A stretch of DNA of 64,000 bases, from positions 1,364,001-1,428,000 of the forward strand of contig NZ_BMYV01000001.1 in NCBI RefSeq assembly GCF_014652455.1, read 5' to 3'. The DNA is from Litorimonas cladophorae (GTDB lineage Bacteria; Pseudomonadota; Alphaproteobacteria; Caulobacterales; Maricaulaceae). Positions 53,484-63,496 of this stretch are shown here, one piece after another (the stretch's first letter is position 1; every line of letters begins with the position of its first letter). A program made the translations under genes and the position numbers. The notes beneath the pieces are model-generated. The model ran no database searches, was not told the origin of the DNA, and saw only the letters and a list, made by a program, of their open reading frames with translations.

Positions 53484-54899
53484 ATGACCGATTTCGTATT
53501 TGATGACAGTGCGCTCAACGCTCAAAAGGCCCAGCAACAGCTCGATGAGGCACTTCGCGGCGCAGATGACGGAGAACTCTTCGTTGAACGCTCAGCATCC
53601 GAATCGCTCACATTTGATGATGGTCGGCTTAAAACCGCCAGTTTTGACACGTCTCGCGGCTTTGGCCTGCGTTGCGTTGCGGGCGAGACCTCGGGCTTTG
53701 CGCAATCCACTGAACTTTCTGACGGATCACTAGCGCGCGCAGTCGGCGCGGTGAGCCTTGCGAAACAAGGCTATGATGGAACGGCCGCGCCCTCGCCGCG
53801 TCGCACGAATACCGCGCTCTACCCCGACATTGACCCTGTTGCCTCACCCAGTTTCGGCGTGAAAGTTGAGCTTCTGCAGGAAATCGATGCCTTCTGCCGC
53901 GCGCTGGATCCGCAGGTTGTTCAGGTTACGGCCTCCATGAGCGCAAACCGCCGCGCCATCGCTATCCTCCGCGCAGGCGGGGAACGCTATGATGATATTC
54001 GTCCGCTGGTGCGTCTGAATATCATGATCACAGCCGAAAAAGACGGCCGTCGCGAAACAGGGTTCGCCGGCGCGGGCGGACGCGAACCTTATGACGGTTA
54101 TATCAATCCTGAGTTTTGGAAGCCCCTCGCCCGCGAAGCGCTCCGTCAAGCGCAAGTTAATCTGGACGCCGTTCCCGCCCCAGCGGGTCAGATGGACGTC
54201 GTGCTGGGACCCGGGTGGCCCGGCATTTTGTTACACGAAGCCATGGGCCACGGGCTTGAAGGCGACTTTATCCGCAAAGGCACCTCGGCTTTCGCTGGAA
54301 TGTTGGGCGAACGAGTCGCCTCCCCCGGCGTTACGGTTGTCGATGATGGATCCATCGCGAGCCGTCGTGGCAGCTTGACCATTGATGATGAAGGCACACC
54401 GACGGGCCGAACGACTTTGATCGAAGACGGAATACTCGTCGGTTTTATGCAAGATCGTCAAAATGCCCGCTTGATGGGGGTTGAGCCGACAGGAAATGGT
54501 CGCCGTGAAAGCTTTGCCCATTCCATCATGCCGCGCATGACGAACACATTTATGCTGGGTGGTGAACGCGACCCGGCCGAAATGTTGGCTGAACTTGATG
54601 ATGGCATTTACGCGACAAATTTCGGCGGAGGCCAAGTCGATATCACGAGCGGCAAGTTCGTTTTCCAATGTACCGAAGCCTATCGTGTGCGAAATGGAAA
54701 AGTCGGTGAACCGCTCAAAGGTGTGACCCTGATCGGCGACGGCCCAACCGTCCTGACCCAAATTCGACATGTCGGGACTGATATGGCGTTGGACCCAGGC
54801 ATTGGGGTTTGCGGCAAAGCGGGACAGGGCGTTCCGGTCGGCGTTGGACAACCGAGCCTCTATGTTGAAAACCTGACGGTCGGCGGGAGTGCGGTTTAA
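53484..54899 (+). CDS. tldD: Metalloprotease TldD
   Basis: A 471-residue zinc protease of the TldD/TldE pair that acts on peptides such as the antitoxin CcdA or microcin precursors. The metal motif is HEAMGHGLEGD (His251, Glu252, His256). The Gly-rich GFGLRCVAGETSGFA and later DDEGTPTGRTTLI parts are typical. It diverges from ctaC, a conserved order in this class. TldE is not in the window. Confidence 0.95.
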   Translation: MTDFVFDDSALNAQKAQQQLDEALRGADDGELFVERSASESLTFDDGRLKTASFDTSRGFGLRCVAGETSGFAQSTELSDGSLARAVGAVSLAKQGYDGTAAPSPRRTNTALYPDIDPVASPSFGVKVELLQEIDAFCRALDPQVVQVTASMSANRRAIAILRAGGERYDDIRPLVRLNIMITAEKDGRRETGFAGAGGREPYDGYINPEFWKPLAREALRQAQVNLDAVPAPAGQMDVVLGPGWPGILLHEAMGHGLEGDFIRKGTSAFAGMLGERVASPGVTVVDDGSIASRRGSLTIDDEGTPTGRTTLIEDGILVGFMQDRQNARLMGVEPTGNGRRESFAHSIMPRMTNTFMLGGERDPAEMLAELDDGIYATNFGGGQVDITSGKFVFQCTEAYRVRNGKVGEPLKGVTLIGDGPTVLTQIRHVGTDMALDPGIGVCGKAGQGVPVGVGQPSLYVENLTVGGSAV

Positions 54900-55272
54900 G
54901 CACCCGACATATCTGCGATGGTGGCAGATCAGACCCATTGATTTCAGTCTGCTTCTGCTCCCCATTATTGTACAACGGGTCCTTGCGCTTCCGCTCTGGA
55001 TAATGGCGATTATATTTCACGAACAAGATGAGACCCCCATGTCGTTCGCGTTGGACGCGACCTATTCTGGCGTGAATGCCCCACAAACCCTCCGACACAT
55101 TATCATTTTGGGGTGGGTCTTGCTCGGCGTTGCCACGATATCGACGGGTCTTGAGCGTTGCTATAAATGGCCAAAACTCATTTTAGTCTTCACGGCATTG
55201 ACGGCTTTAATGGCCCTCATGACGTTTAATACGATGGCACTTTACGAACCCTATCTGGCAGCACGACGATAA
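54889..55272 (+). CDS. Small membrane protein overlapping tldD
   Basis: A 127-residue protein with three hydrophobic stretches (about residues 19-43, 70-88 and 95-116). It starts with GTG at 54889, inside the tldD C-terminus (11-base overlap), with GGCGGGAG just upstream. No family recognised. The overlap means translation is tied to tldD; a link in function is only inferred. Confidence 0.65.
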   Translation: MRFKHPTYLRWWQIRPIDFSLLLLPIIVQRVLALPLWIMAIIFHEQDETPMSFALDATYSGVNAPQTLRHIIILGWVLLGVATISTGLERCYKWPKLILVFTALTALMALMTFNTMALYEPYLAARR

Positions 55273-55396
55273 TTACGCGGCCGCCAGACATGAACATAAC
55301 CTAAACCTATTTTTAGGAAATCGAGAATCTTTCTCGCTTGCACCTGAACTTTCCTACATAGAGTGGGCAAACCACGAAACCGATAGGAGTACGGAT

Positions 55397-56101
55397 ATGG
55401 GAATGAACATGATGGAAATGATCCTGAGCGCAGCTGGCGGTCAGGCTCCACAACAAATCGGAAGCCAATTTGGCCTCGACCAACAACAAAGCCAAAGTGC
55501 GATTGCCGCGCTTCTACCGGCGATCTCTTCTGGCTTGAAGCAAAACGCCGCTTCACCACAAGGTCTCGCAGGTCTTCTTGGCGCGCTGCAGAATGGCACG
55601 CATGACCAATATCTCGACAACCCAACCAATTTGGGACGCCCTGATGCGGTTGCTGAAGGCAATGGCATTCTGGGTCATTTATTTGGCACGAAAGAAGTTA
55701 GCCGCGCCGTCGCAGGACGTGCCGCAGAGCAATCTGGAGTCTCAGCCGATATTCTTAAAAAAATGCTGCCAATGGTGGCGATGATGGCGATGGGCTCTCT
55801 TGGCAAACAAACGCGTGGCGCAGGTATGTTTGATCAAAACCAAAGTGGTGGCGGATTACAAAGCATGATCGCCCAGATGGCGATGCAACAGCTCACTGGC
55901 GGAAGCGCTTCCAAAGGCGGCTTGGGCGGAATGTTGAGCGGCCTTCTCGGCGGTGGTGGCGCGCGTCGTCAGCAAGCACAAATGCAACAGCAAGCCAGTC
56001 AGGCGCATCAATCTGGTCTCGGCATGTTGGGTAAAATGCTTGACGCCGATGGCGACGGCAACTCAATGGACGATATTCTTGGGATGCTGATGAAGCGCTA
56101 A
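55397..56101 (+). CDS. DUF937 family protein with Ca-loop-like C terminus
   Basis: A 234-residue protein with the DUF937 pattern: QIGSQFGLDQQQSQSAIAALLPAI, HLFGTKEVSRAVAGRAAEQSG, ILKKMLPMVAMMAMGSL. The centre is Gly-rich and the C terminus carries DADGDGNSMDDILGML, resembling an EF-hand-like loop. There is no signal peptide. DUF937 function is unknown. GAGG-type AGGAG precedes the ATG. A bidirectional terminator follows. Confidence 0.85.
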   Translation: MGMNMMEMILSAAGGQAPQQIGSQFGLDQQQSQSAIAALLPAISSGLKQNAASPQGLAGLLGALQNGTHDQYLDNPTNLGRPDAVAEGNGILGHLFGTKEVSRAVAGRAAEQSGVSADILKKMLPMVAMMAMGSLGKQTRGAGMFDQNQSGGGLQSMIAQMAMQQLTGGSASKGGLGGMLSGLLGGGGARRQQAQMQQQASQAHQSGLGMLGKMLDADGDGNSMDDILGMLMKR

Positions 56102-56156
56102 GACCAAGCGAAAACAAAGGCGGGCCTAACGGCCTGCCGTCATAACGCATCCAATA

Positions 56157-56186
56157 AAAAAGCCCGCTCAAATGAGCGGGCTTTTT
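56157..56186. terminator. Bidirectional terminator
   Basis: A 13-base perfect stem (56157-56169 with 56174-56186) with a four-base loop and A/T runs on both sides, between the DUF937 gene and the convergent peptide-transporter gene. Confidence 0.93.
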
Positions 56187-56208
56187 CTTTTTCCAGAAGA
56201 GGCTGAGA

Positions 56209-57774
56209 CTACTGCGGCGTAGCGGACGCGATGACAGCTTCTTCCTGCAAGTCGTCATAGATCTTTTTATTTGCGATCTCGACATCTCGTTCCCAGCCTT
56301 TGGTGAACAGTCCGATGAGCAGTACAACAGCGCCAACGCCAATCGCAAAGGTCGCAATCATCGTGAACAAAGCTGGCATTTCAGCCACATTTTCTGGGTC
56401 GAAACCACCGGCCAAGAGGCCCGCAACAATGTTACCCATGGAATATGTCAGAACAAACAAGCCCATCATCTGCCCCAAGAAACGCGGCGGAGACAATTTG
56501 CTGACGGCCGACAATGAAATCGGGCTTAGGACCAATTCGCCAACTGTGTGCAGGAAGTAAGTCAGGACTAGCCAGAAAATCGCGACTTTACCATCCGCGG
56601 CAGCGTGAGCGGCAAAAATCATAACCACAAAACCGAGACCCATGATAATAAGTCCAGCCCCGCATTTCAGGCCATAGCCTGGTGTGATCATACGTTTACC
56701 GAGCCAAATCCAGAATAATGCAAACAAGGGTGTTAGCGTGATAATGAAGAATGGGTTCGCATTCTGAAGCCATGTCGTTGGAATTTCAAAACCACCAATT
56801 GAACGGTCCGTGAAATCTTGACCAAACAAATTCAATGATGATCCAGCTTGTTCGAACCCTGACCAGAACATCGTAGAGGCCACGCAGATAAGAAGGAAAG
56901 CCAACATGCCTTTTTTCTCAACTGCGTTCAGATTTCCAAGCAGGTAAACCCACAGAAAATAGACAACAAATGTGGCAAGAAAGAAAACCGCGACAAATTT
57001 AGACGCCGCGATGGGGTCAAAACTCATCGTCCCTGACATCAAAAGCGCCGTGACGGCTGCCACAAGAACTAAGAACGCTGTAATGGTTGTCCAGCTCTTC
57101 TTCTGGCCCGAGTTAGATAACGGCGCAGCAGGGGCGGCACCTGCGCCTTGAAGGCGCTCGCGCGTGAACCAAAAGTAGATCAAACCTAGCGCCATGCCAA
57201 TTGCTGACGCGCCAAAAGCCCAATGGATTCCATTATTTTCATAGAGAAAGCCACAGACTGTGTAGCCAATGAACGAGCCGATATTGATGCCCATATAATA
57301 GAGAGCGTAACCACTATCGCGCCGTTTATCTTCAGAGCTATAAAGCTGCCCAACGACGGCGGAGATATTCGGCTTCAAAAGTCCTGTCCCAAGTACAACA
57401 AGGATCAGCCCTAAAAAGAAAGTTTTATCACTTGGGATGGCCAAAACGATATGACCACACATGATGACAATGCCGCCATACCAAATGGCTTTTTGACTGC
57501 CGATTAAACGATCCGCAATCCAACCGCCCGGCAAACCCATGAAATAAACAGACGCGGTGTATAGACCATAGATCGCAACAGCTGTTGCAGTCCCAATACC
57601 CAGACCACCTTCGGCAATTGCCGCGGTCATAAACAAGACGAGAAGTCCACGCATGCCGTAATAGCTCATGCGCTCCCACATCTCGGTCAGAAATAGTGTC
57701 TGCAATCCTTTTGGATGTCCAAAGAATTGCTTGTCTCCAACAGGCGCAGTCGCGGCGCCAGGTAACTCAGCCAT
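56209..57774 (-). CDS. POT-family proton-coupled peptide transporter
   Basis: A 521-residue transporter of the POT/PTR2 family that brings di- and tripeptides in with protons. Family marks are EMWERMSYYGMRGLL, the GTGLLKPNISA stretch and YYMGINIGSF. About 14 helices are visible, as expected. The ATG at 57774 with AAAGGGG upstream is preferred over a TTG one codon earlier. Confidence 0.92.
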   Translation of the reverse strand: MAELPGAATAPVGDKQFFGHPKGLQTLFLTEMWERMSYYGMRGLLVLFMTAAIAEGGLGIGTATAVAIYGLYTASVYFMGLPGGWIADRLIGSQKAIWYGGIVIMCGHIVLAIPSDKTFFLGLILVVLGTGLLKPNISAVVGQLYSSEDKRRDSGYALYYMGINIGSFIGYTVCGFLYENNGIHWAFGASAIGMALGLIYFWFTRERLQGAGAAPAAPLSNSGQKKSWTTITAFLVLVAAVTALLMSGTMSFDPIAASKFVAVFFLATFVVYFLWVYLLGNLNAVEKKGMLAFLLICVASTMFWSGFEQAGSSLNLFGQDFTDRSIGGFEIPTTWLQNANPFFIITLTPLFALFWIWLGKRMITPGYGLKCGAGLIIMGLGFVVMIFAAHAAADGKVAIFWLVLTYFLHTVGELVLSPISLSAVSKLSPPRFLGQMMGLFVLTYSMGNIVAGLLAGGFDPENVAEMPALFTMIATFAIGVGAVVLLIGLFTKGWERDVEIANKKIYDDLQEEAVIASATPQ

Positions 57775-57989
57775 CAAAATCCCCTTTGAGCTTGTTTACT
57801 CTGCCGTATAACCAACGCGCATGCGCATGACGGCCTCGGGCGTCTCTTGCATAGCTATTGCGCCGACGCAACGCGGTCCATGTTTTCTTAACTAAAACAC
57901 CTCACAAAAACTGCGAAGGGTTGAGCTAAACGCTCAGGTAGACTAGGTCGCGTCCGAACCCATTGGGATGGGAGGAATGGGGATGAAAC

Positions 57990-60053
57990 TTGCGCCTACG
58001 AAACTTAATATCTGTGATGCTGACGACCACCGGACTCGTAAGCGCTTCCTTGGCAACCGCACAAACACCGCTGCCAGTTGAGGCCACAGAGCCAACGTCC
58101 CCCCAAGATACCTATACTCCAGATTATTTTTCTCAGTTCCAGCCACAGACAGCCTTCGATATGGTTGGGCGCCTCCCCGGTTTTTCACTGGAGAGCGACG
58201 ATGGCGGACGCGGATTCGGGCAGGCTTCGCTTAACATTCTGATCAATGGACGTCGTCCAAGTTCAAAGTCGCAAGGCCCAAGAGAAATCCTAGAGCAAAT
58301 CACCGCGGAAACCGTTGTGCGGATCGAAATTGTGGACGGCTCCACATTGGACATACCGGGGCTGCAAGGCCAAGTGGCGAATGTGGTTGTCAAAGCTGGC
58401 GAACTTTCAGGTACGTGGCGATATGCTGCGCGTTTTCGCCAGAGGTCTCAACCTCAACTCCTAGAGGGTGGAATTTCCCTGACAGGTCGGCGCGGCGATT
58501 TAGGCTTCACCGCCCAAGTCGAAATGGGTCAATTTATTCTGGATGAGGTCGGCGTTGAAAACTTCTCAGATGCCGACGGAACGATTTTTGAGGAGCGCAC
58601 AGAACGGCTGACGCTCTCCGATCAACGCCCGAATGCCTCACTGAACCTTGCATGGACTCCGAGCGCAGGCCCTCTGACTGGCCATGTTGCTAATCTAAAT
58701 TTGTCGGGGCAGCTCTTCAATCGCGATCAATCGAATAGAGAAACCTTTATCGCGCGCGCCCCGCAAGGCCGCACAGGCTCAAGTTTTGTCACGGGCGGCG
58801 AGGACGAATATAATTATGAAATTGGCGCAGATTACGCAGTTCCAGTAGGCGCAGGTCAATTCAAAATGATCGGGCTCTACCGCTATGAGGATTCGGATTT
58901 TCCGACACGTTTTACGTTTGCACAAGATGGCGAGACACCCTTTCGACAAACCATATTTCGTGATGATAGAGAATCTGAAACGATTTTGCGCGGTGAGTAT
59001 AACGTTGCCCCCGCGACAGATCACACGCTGCAGTTTTCGGGTGAATACGCTTTAAACACGCTAAAATCAGACACAGTATTTACACGTTCTGGCAGGGACG
59101 ACGCTTTTGACTCTGTCGAAGTCGAAGAAAATCGATTCGAAGGGTTTTTGACCCATGGTTGGACGATCTCGGACGCCTTTAATTTACAAACCTCTATTGG
59201 CGCTGAATACTCTGAAATTGATGTCCTGAGCATCGACGCCGAACCACAAGATTTCATCCGTCCAAAAGGCACAGTAGCGGCCAGCTACGTATTAAACCCT
59301 GAATGGACGCTGCGCGGCAGTGTAGAGCGCCGGGTCGGTCAGCTGGGGTTCGGGAATTTCATCTCCACGATCAATGTGACCGATGTGAATGCAACAGAGG
59401 GCAATGATTCCATTGTTCCTGATCAACGGTGGGTCTTGGAAGCGGAGGTCCAGCGTCACCTCGCCAAAGGCCTTTCGGGCACTTTGACAGGGAGTGTCCA
59501 ATTTCTCGAAGATCAGATTGAGAATATACGATTCGAAAACGGAACCATTGGTCCAGGGAATTTAGATGGCGGTCGCTCCGTTTCTTTGGAAGCTGACGTC
59601 ACCTGGGTATTGGACGAACTCGTCACACCTGGCTTACGGGTTGAATTCAATGGCGCGTGGATTGAATCTGAATTGGACGATCCCATCACGGGCGAGCAAC
59701 GACCTTTCTCTGGCGATACAAACTGGTTTTACGATTTAGAGGTCAGGTATGATTTGCCCGGCACGCCATGGGCTTTTGAAGGTGAGATCGAACGCAGCGT
59801 CCTTTACCCGAGTTACCGCGTCGACGAAATTGCACAAAATCGCTTCATCCGCCCCGAAGTCGAACTCAAAGTTATTCACAAAGATTTTCTAGGCATTCAG
59901 TGGACTGTCGGAATGCAAAACATGCTCGATTTTCGTTTCAAACGAGAACGGCAGGTCTTTAATGACGACCGCCTTGGCACGATTCGACGAGAAGAAAACT
60001 TCACCCGTCGTCGCGGCCGACGTCTAATTATTGAACTAACAGATACATTTTAA
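57990..60053 (+). CDS. Outer-membrane receptor-like beta barrel with plug domain
   Basis: A 687-residue exported protein: signal peptide (1-24, ending ATAQ), a plug-like domain (about 45-135, with LNILINGRRPSSKSQGPREILEQI and VVRIEIVDG) and a long beta barrel ending in DTF. It resembles TonB-dependent receptors, but is shorter than most transporters. The TTG start lies after a GGGG at 57979-57982; two ATG codons (57977 and 57983) sit closer to a GGAGG but in another frame. Ligand unknown. Confidence 0.8.
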   Translation: MRLRNLISVMLTTTGLVSASLATAQTPLPVEATEPTSPQDTYTPDYFSQFQPQTAFDMVGRLPGFSLESDDGGRGFGQASLNILINGRRPSSKSQGPREILEQITAETVVRIEIVDGSTLDIPGLQGQVANVVVKAGELSGTWRYAARFRQRSQPQLLEGGISLTGRRGDLGFTAQVEMGQFILDEVGVENFSDADGTIFEERTERLTLSDQRPNASLNLAWTPSAGPLTGHVANLNLSGQLFNRDQSNRETFIARAPQGRTGSSFVTGGEDEYNYEIGADYAVPVGAGQFKMIGLYRYEDSDFPTRFTFAQDGETPFRQTIFRDDRESETILRGEYNVAPATDHTLQFSGEYALNTLKSDTVFTRSGRDDAFDSVEVEENRFEGFLTHGWTISDAFNLQTSIGAEYSEIDVLSIDAEPQDFIRPKGTVAASYVLNPEWTLRGSVERRVGQLGFGNFISTINVTDVNATEGNDSIVPDQRWVLEAEVQRHLAKGLSGTLTGSVQFLEDQIENIRFENGTIGPGNLDGGRSVSLEADVTWVLDELVTPGLRVEFNGAWIESELDDPITGEQRPFSGDTNWFYDLEVRYDLPGTPWAFEGEIERSVLYPSYRVDEIAQNRFIRPEVELKVIHKDFLGIQWTVGMQNMLDFRFKRERQVFNDDRLGTIRREENFTRRRGRRLIIELTDTF

Positions 60054-60072
60054 AACGCGGCTGTCCCGCGTT
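60054..60072. terminator. Probable bidirectional terminator
   Basis: AACGCGG (60054-60060) and CCGCGTT (60066-60072), seven pairs with a five-base loop, between the convergent barrel and gshA genes. T-runs are short on both sides. Confidence 0.6.
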
Positions 60073-60086
60073 GAAAAAACTTTAAT

Positions 60087-61451
60087 CTAGTAAACGCACT
60101 CTTGGTAAACGCGAGAGATGTCCCCTGCCCATTCGCGATTGAATTTTGTGATCAATCGGTCTGCGTTTGAACGTTTGGCGGCGACCATCGCGTCCAAATC
60201 TTGGAGGAAAATCGTTTCGTTCTCGCCATGAGCATTTAAACGCGCGCGGTTGTTCAGGCCCGTGCGTGAGATTTCCAATGCCTGTTTCGCAAGGTCATTG
60301 ATCGTCACGTCACGGAATTTCGTTTGCAGCCCATGTGTTGGAACTTCGTTGCGCAAAGTCTGACGCTCTTCTGCTGTCCAATCTTTGATCATATCCCAGG
60401 CCGCATCCAAAGCCGCTTGATCATAGAGCAAACCCGTCCAGAACGCCGGCATAGAGCAAAGCTCATCCCAATGCCCCGTATCACATCCGCGCATTTCCAA
60501 GAATTGTTTCAAACGAACCTCAGGGAAAATGACCGACAAATGATCTTCAAAATCTTGCATCGTCGCCGTTTCACCCGGGAGAATATCCAACTTCCCATCG
60601 AGGAAATGGCGGAAATTTTTGCCCGCCGCGTTCAAATATTCACCATCACGATGTACAAAATACATTGGCACATCGAGGGCGTAATCCACATATTGTTCAA
60701 AGCCGAAACCTTCGTCAAAGACAAAGGGGAGCATACCTGTACGGTCAGGGTCTGTGTCCATCCAAATTCTTGAACGGAAAGATTTGTAACCATTCAGCTT
60801 CCCATCGGTAAAAGGAGAGTTCGCAAACAATGCCGTTGCGATGGGTTGTAGCGCAAGGCTGACGCGGAACTTTTTGACCATGTCCGCTTCGGAACCAAAA
60901 TCTAAATTGGCCTGAACGGTACAGGTGCGGAACATCATCTCTCGCCCCATTGTGCCGACTTTCTGCATATAATCACGCATGATTTTATACCGCCCCTTTG
61001 GCATCACGGGCACGTCTTCCAGCTTCGTGTCGGGGCGGAAACCGAGTGATAGGAAAGCGGCGCCTATTTCATCCGCAACTTCACGGACTTCGCGCATGTG
61101 GCGGCTGACCTCGCCGCAGGTCTGATGGATTGTTTCCAGTGGCGCGCCAGAGAGTTCAAATTGACCCCCAGGTTCCAAGGAGACTGAAGCCCCGTCGCGC
61201 TTCAAGGCGATAATATTTCCACCTTCGAAAACAGGCGTCCAATCAAATCGCTGTAACCCTTCCAACATGGCTTTAATGGAGCAAGGCCCATCATAGGGTA
61301 GCGGGAGATTGTCTTTCGTCGAAAATCCGATTTTTTCATGTTCCGTCCCCACACGCCAATCCGCCTTGGGTTTTGAACCAGCAGCCAGATAGTCCACCAT
61401 TTGGGACTTGGCGCGGATGATTTCGGGATTTGATTGAGAAGGTCCAGACAT
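60087..61451 (-). CDS. gshA: Glutamate-cysteine ligase (plant-type)
   Basis: First step of glutathione synthesis. A 454-residue enzyme of the class found in plants and alphaproteobacteria. Motifs: WRVGTEHEKIGF, LEPGGQFELSGAP, GRYKIMRDYMQKVG, TCTVQANLDFGSEADM, NSPF and a C-terminal RVYQECVY. The gene diverges from purD, with 193 bases between. Confidence 0.95.
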   Translation of the reverse strand: MSGPSQSNPEIIRAKSQMVDYLAAGSKPKADWRVGTEHEKIGFSTKDNLPLPYDGPCSIKAMLEGLQRFDWTPVFEGGNIIALKRDGASVSLEPGGQFELSGAPLETIHQTCGEVSRHMREVREVADEIGAAFLSLGFRPDTKLEDVPVMPKGRYKIMRDYMQKVGTMGREMMFRTCTVQANLDFGSEADMVKKFRVSLALQPIATALFANSPFTDGKLNGYKSFRSRIWMDTDPDRTGMLPFVFDEGFGFEQYVDYALDVPMYFVHRDGEYLNAAGKNFRHFLDGKLDILPGETATMQDFEDHLSVIFPEVRLKQFLEMRGCDTGHWDELCSMPAFWTGLLYDQAALDAAWDMIKDWTAEERQTLRNEVPTHGLQTKFRDVTINDLAKQALEISRTGLNNRARLNAHGENETIFLQDLDAMVAAKRSNADRLITKFNREWAGDISRVYQECVY

Positions 61452-61644
61452 GTCGGGTCTTTAAGCGGCACGTAGACGTTGGACAAGTCGGAAAACAGCA
61501 GGCCAGCCAAACGAAAAAGTGACTGACGCAGATACGACGCGAGTCAATACGGGTGTGGATAGGTCAGACGGGATCAATTGCGGTCACCGCCTTCGCCCGC
61601 TAGAGGGGCCTTCAATCTTCCATTGCCGTTTAACGAGACTTGTT

Positions 61645-62925
61645 ATGAAACTCCTACTTATCGGATCCGGTGGTCGCGAACATGCGTTGGCATGGAAACT
61701 GGCGCAATCGCCAGACGTCGAAACGCTTCATTGCGCCCCGGGCAATGCGGGCATTGCGGAGGTCGCGGACATTGTTGACGTTGCGGCAGATGACATGATC
61801 GGTCTGCTCGCATTGATCCAGCGCGAATCCTATGATCTGGTGGTTGTTGGACCCGAACAACCCTTGGCTATGGGGCTGGTCGATGCGCTTCAAGATTTGG
61901 GCGTCCCCGTCTTCGGTCCGACACAAGCTGCCGCTCAGCTCGAAAGCTCCAAGGCCTTTACCAAAGCGTTCTGTGACCGTTATGATATCCCAACGGCTGG
62001 CTATGGCGTATTCACAGACGTGGTCGCGGCCAAGGCCCATCTCAAAACCATGACGGCCCCTTATGTTCTGAAAGCTGATGGCTTGGCAGCAGGCAAAGGC
62101 GTCGTTATTCCCGAAACGCTCCAAGACGCGGAAGCCGAATTAGATGATTTCTTCTCGGGCAAATTCGGCAATGCGTCTGAAACCGTCGTCATTGAAGATT
62201 TCATGCGCGGGCAAGAGGCCAGCTTTTTCGCCATTTCCGACGGCAAATCCGCACTGCCTTTAATTGCCGCACAAGACCACAAGCGCGCTTTTGATGGTGA
62301 TGAAGGCCCGAATACAGGCGGAATGGGAGCCTATTCGCCCGCTCCCGTTTTTACTGATGACATTCTGAGCACAGTTATGGAGAAGATCATCCAGCCAACT
62401 GTCTATGGCATGGCAAAGGACGGTCACCCGTTTAAGGGTGTCTTATTTGCAGGCCTAATGATCACGGAAGACGGCCCAAAACTCATCGAATACAACGCTC
62501 GTTTTGGTGACCCCGAATGCCAAGTCATTATGCGCCGGTTGCAATCTGATTTGCTGCCAATCTTACTTGCCGCAGATGCTGGCACGCTGGACACGGTTGA
62601 TGCCCCCGCTTGGTTTAACGAGCCTGTGGCGAATGTGGTACTCGCAGCAAAAGGCTATCCGGGCGCCTATAAAAAAGGCACCGTTATTTCTGGCGTTGAG
62701 ACAGCGAACGAACGTGACGGTGTTGTAGTTTTCCATGCCGGAACGCGGCGCGGTAAAAACTGTGGTAAACTTAAAGCCAATGGCGGTCGTGTTTTAAATA
62801 TCACGGCTTCGGGCTCGACGCTCCGCGAAGCGGTCGATACGGCCTATGCGGCCGTCGATGATATTAAGTGGTCAGCCAAACAATATCGCACCGATATTGC
62901 CCATCATGCATTGGCCAAAACGTAA
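61645..62925 (+). CDS. purD: Phosphoribosylamine-glycine ligase
   Basis: Second step of purine synthesis: joins glycine to phosphoribosylamine with ATP. It has 426 residues from the ATG at 61645 (MKLLLIGSGGREHAL start). The ATP-grasp core shows LKADGLAAGKGV, DHKRAFDGDEGPNTGGMGAYSPAP and EYNARFGDPECQV. An in-frame open extension upstream to 61519 is not part of the family and is not used. Confidence 0.97.
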   Translation: MKLLLIGSGGREHALAWKLAQSPDVETLHCAPGNAGIAEVADIVDVAADDMIGLLALIQRESYDLVVVGPEQPLAMGLVDALQDLGVPVFGPTQAAAQLESSKAFTKAFCDRYDIPTAGYGVFTDVVAAKAHLKTMTAPYVLKADGLAAGKGVVIPETLQDAEAELDDFFSGKFGNASETVVIEDFMRGQEASFFAISDGKSALPLIAAQDHKRAFDGDEGPNTGGMGAYSPAPVFTDDILSTVMEKIIQPTVYGMAKDGHPFKGVLFAGLMITEDGPKLIEYNARFGDPECQVIMRRLQSDLLPILLAADAGTLDTVDAPAWFNEPVANVVLAAKGYPGAYKKGTVISGVETANERDGVVVFHAGTRRGKNCGKLKANGGRVLNITASGSTLREAVDTAYAAVDDIKWSAKQYRTDIAHHALAKT

Positions 62926-62934
62926 GCGAGCGAC

Positions 62935-63450
62935 ATGTTTAAAATTTTCGGGAAAAAGAAAAAGGGGAATGATGGGTCATCCACTCATCCGACCGATTTC
63001 GAGGGTCTCGTAGAAAAAGGAACACACCACACGCAGGCCCTACACGCCGCGCATGAAGGGGGTTGGGGGTTTGGCCGTGCAGATCGCTTTGAAGTCGACC
63101 TAGAATCGAACCGCATTCAATTCATCTTCGAAGGCGACAAAATCGCGTCGGCCCCTTTAACACTGATCGGAACCTGGGCGGCTGCGTCTTCCGAGTTCTT
63201 ATGGGGATGGGATCATCCCATGTGCCCTCCAGCCGATAATGCTGCGGCTGTTGCCGTGAAAGCCTATGCCGACGCGCATAATATCGTCCAGTTGCAGCAA
63301 CGCACAGTCTCTTGTGCTGGCGATGACGGATGGCCGCTGGCGGGAATTGCCTGTCTTTTGGGAGACCTCCAAGGCGTCTACCGCACGCCAAACGGCGATA
63401 ACTTAGTCTATTTCGGTTTTGGTAACATCACATTGCGGTCAATCGCCTAA
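62935..63450 (+). CDS. DUF6882-like protein
   Basis: A 171-residue cytoplasmic protein with a Lys-rich N terminus, a beta-rich middle and the stretch EFLWGWDHPMCPPADNAAA that recalls DUF6882 proteins. The function of that family is not known. It starts 9 bases after purD, so it may share its transcript. The family name is from memory. Confidence 0.65.
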   Translation: MFKIFGKKKKGNDGSSTHPTDFEGLVEKGTHHTQALHAAHEGGWGFGRADRFEVDLESNRIQFIFEGDKIASAPLTLIGTWAAASSEFLWGWDHPMCPPADNAAAVAVKAYADAHNIVQLQQRTVSCAGDDGWPLAGIACLLGDLQGVYRTPNGDNLVYFGFGNITLRSIA

Positions 63451-63473
63451 AACGCGAATAGGCTTTCAAGGTC

Positions 63474-63488
63474 TTAACAATGTGTTAA
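63474..63488. promoter_or_regulatory. Perfect CtrA consensus site
   Basis: TTAA, seven bases, TTAA: an exact match to the CtrA consensus, ending 8 bases before the amidohydrolase start codon. An exact match to these eight fixed bases is expected about once by chance in a window this size, but this one lies in a 46-base intergenic gap. Confidence 0.5.
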
Positions 63489-63496
63489 CAGGGCGC

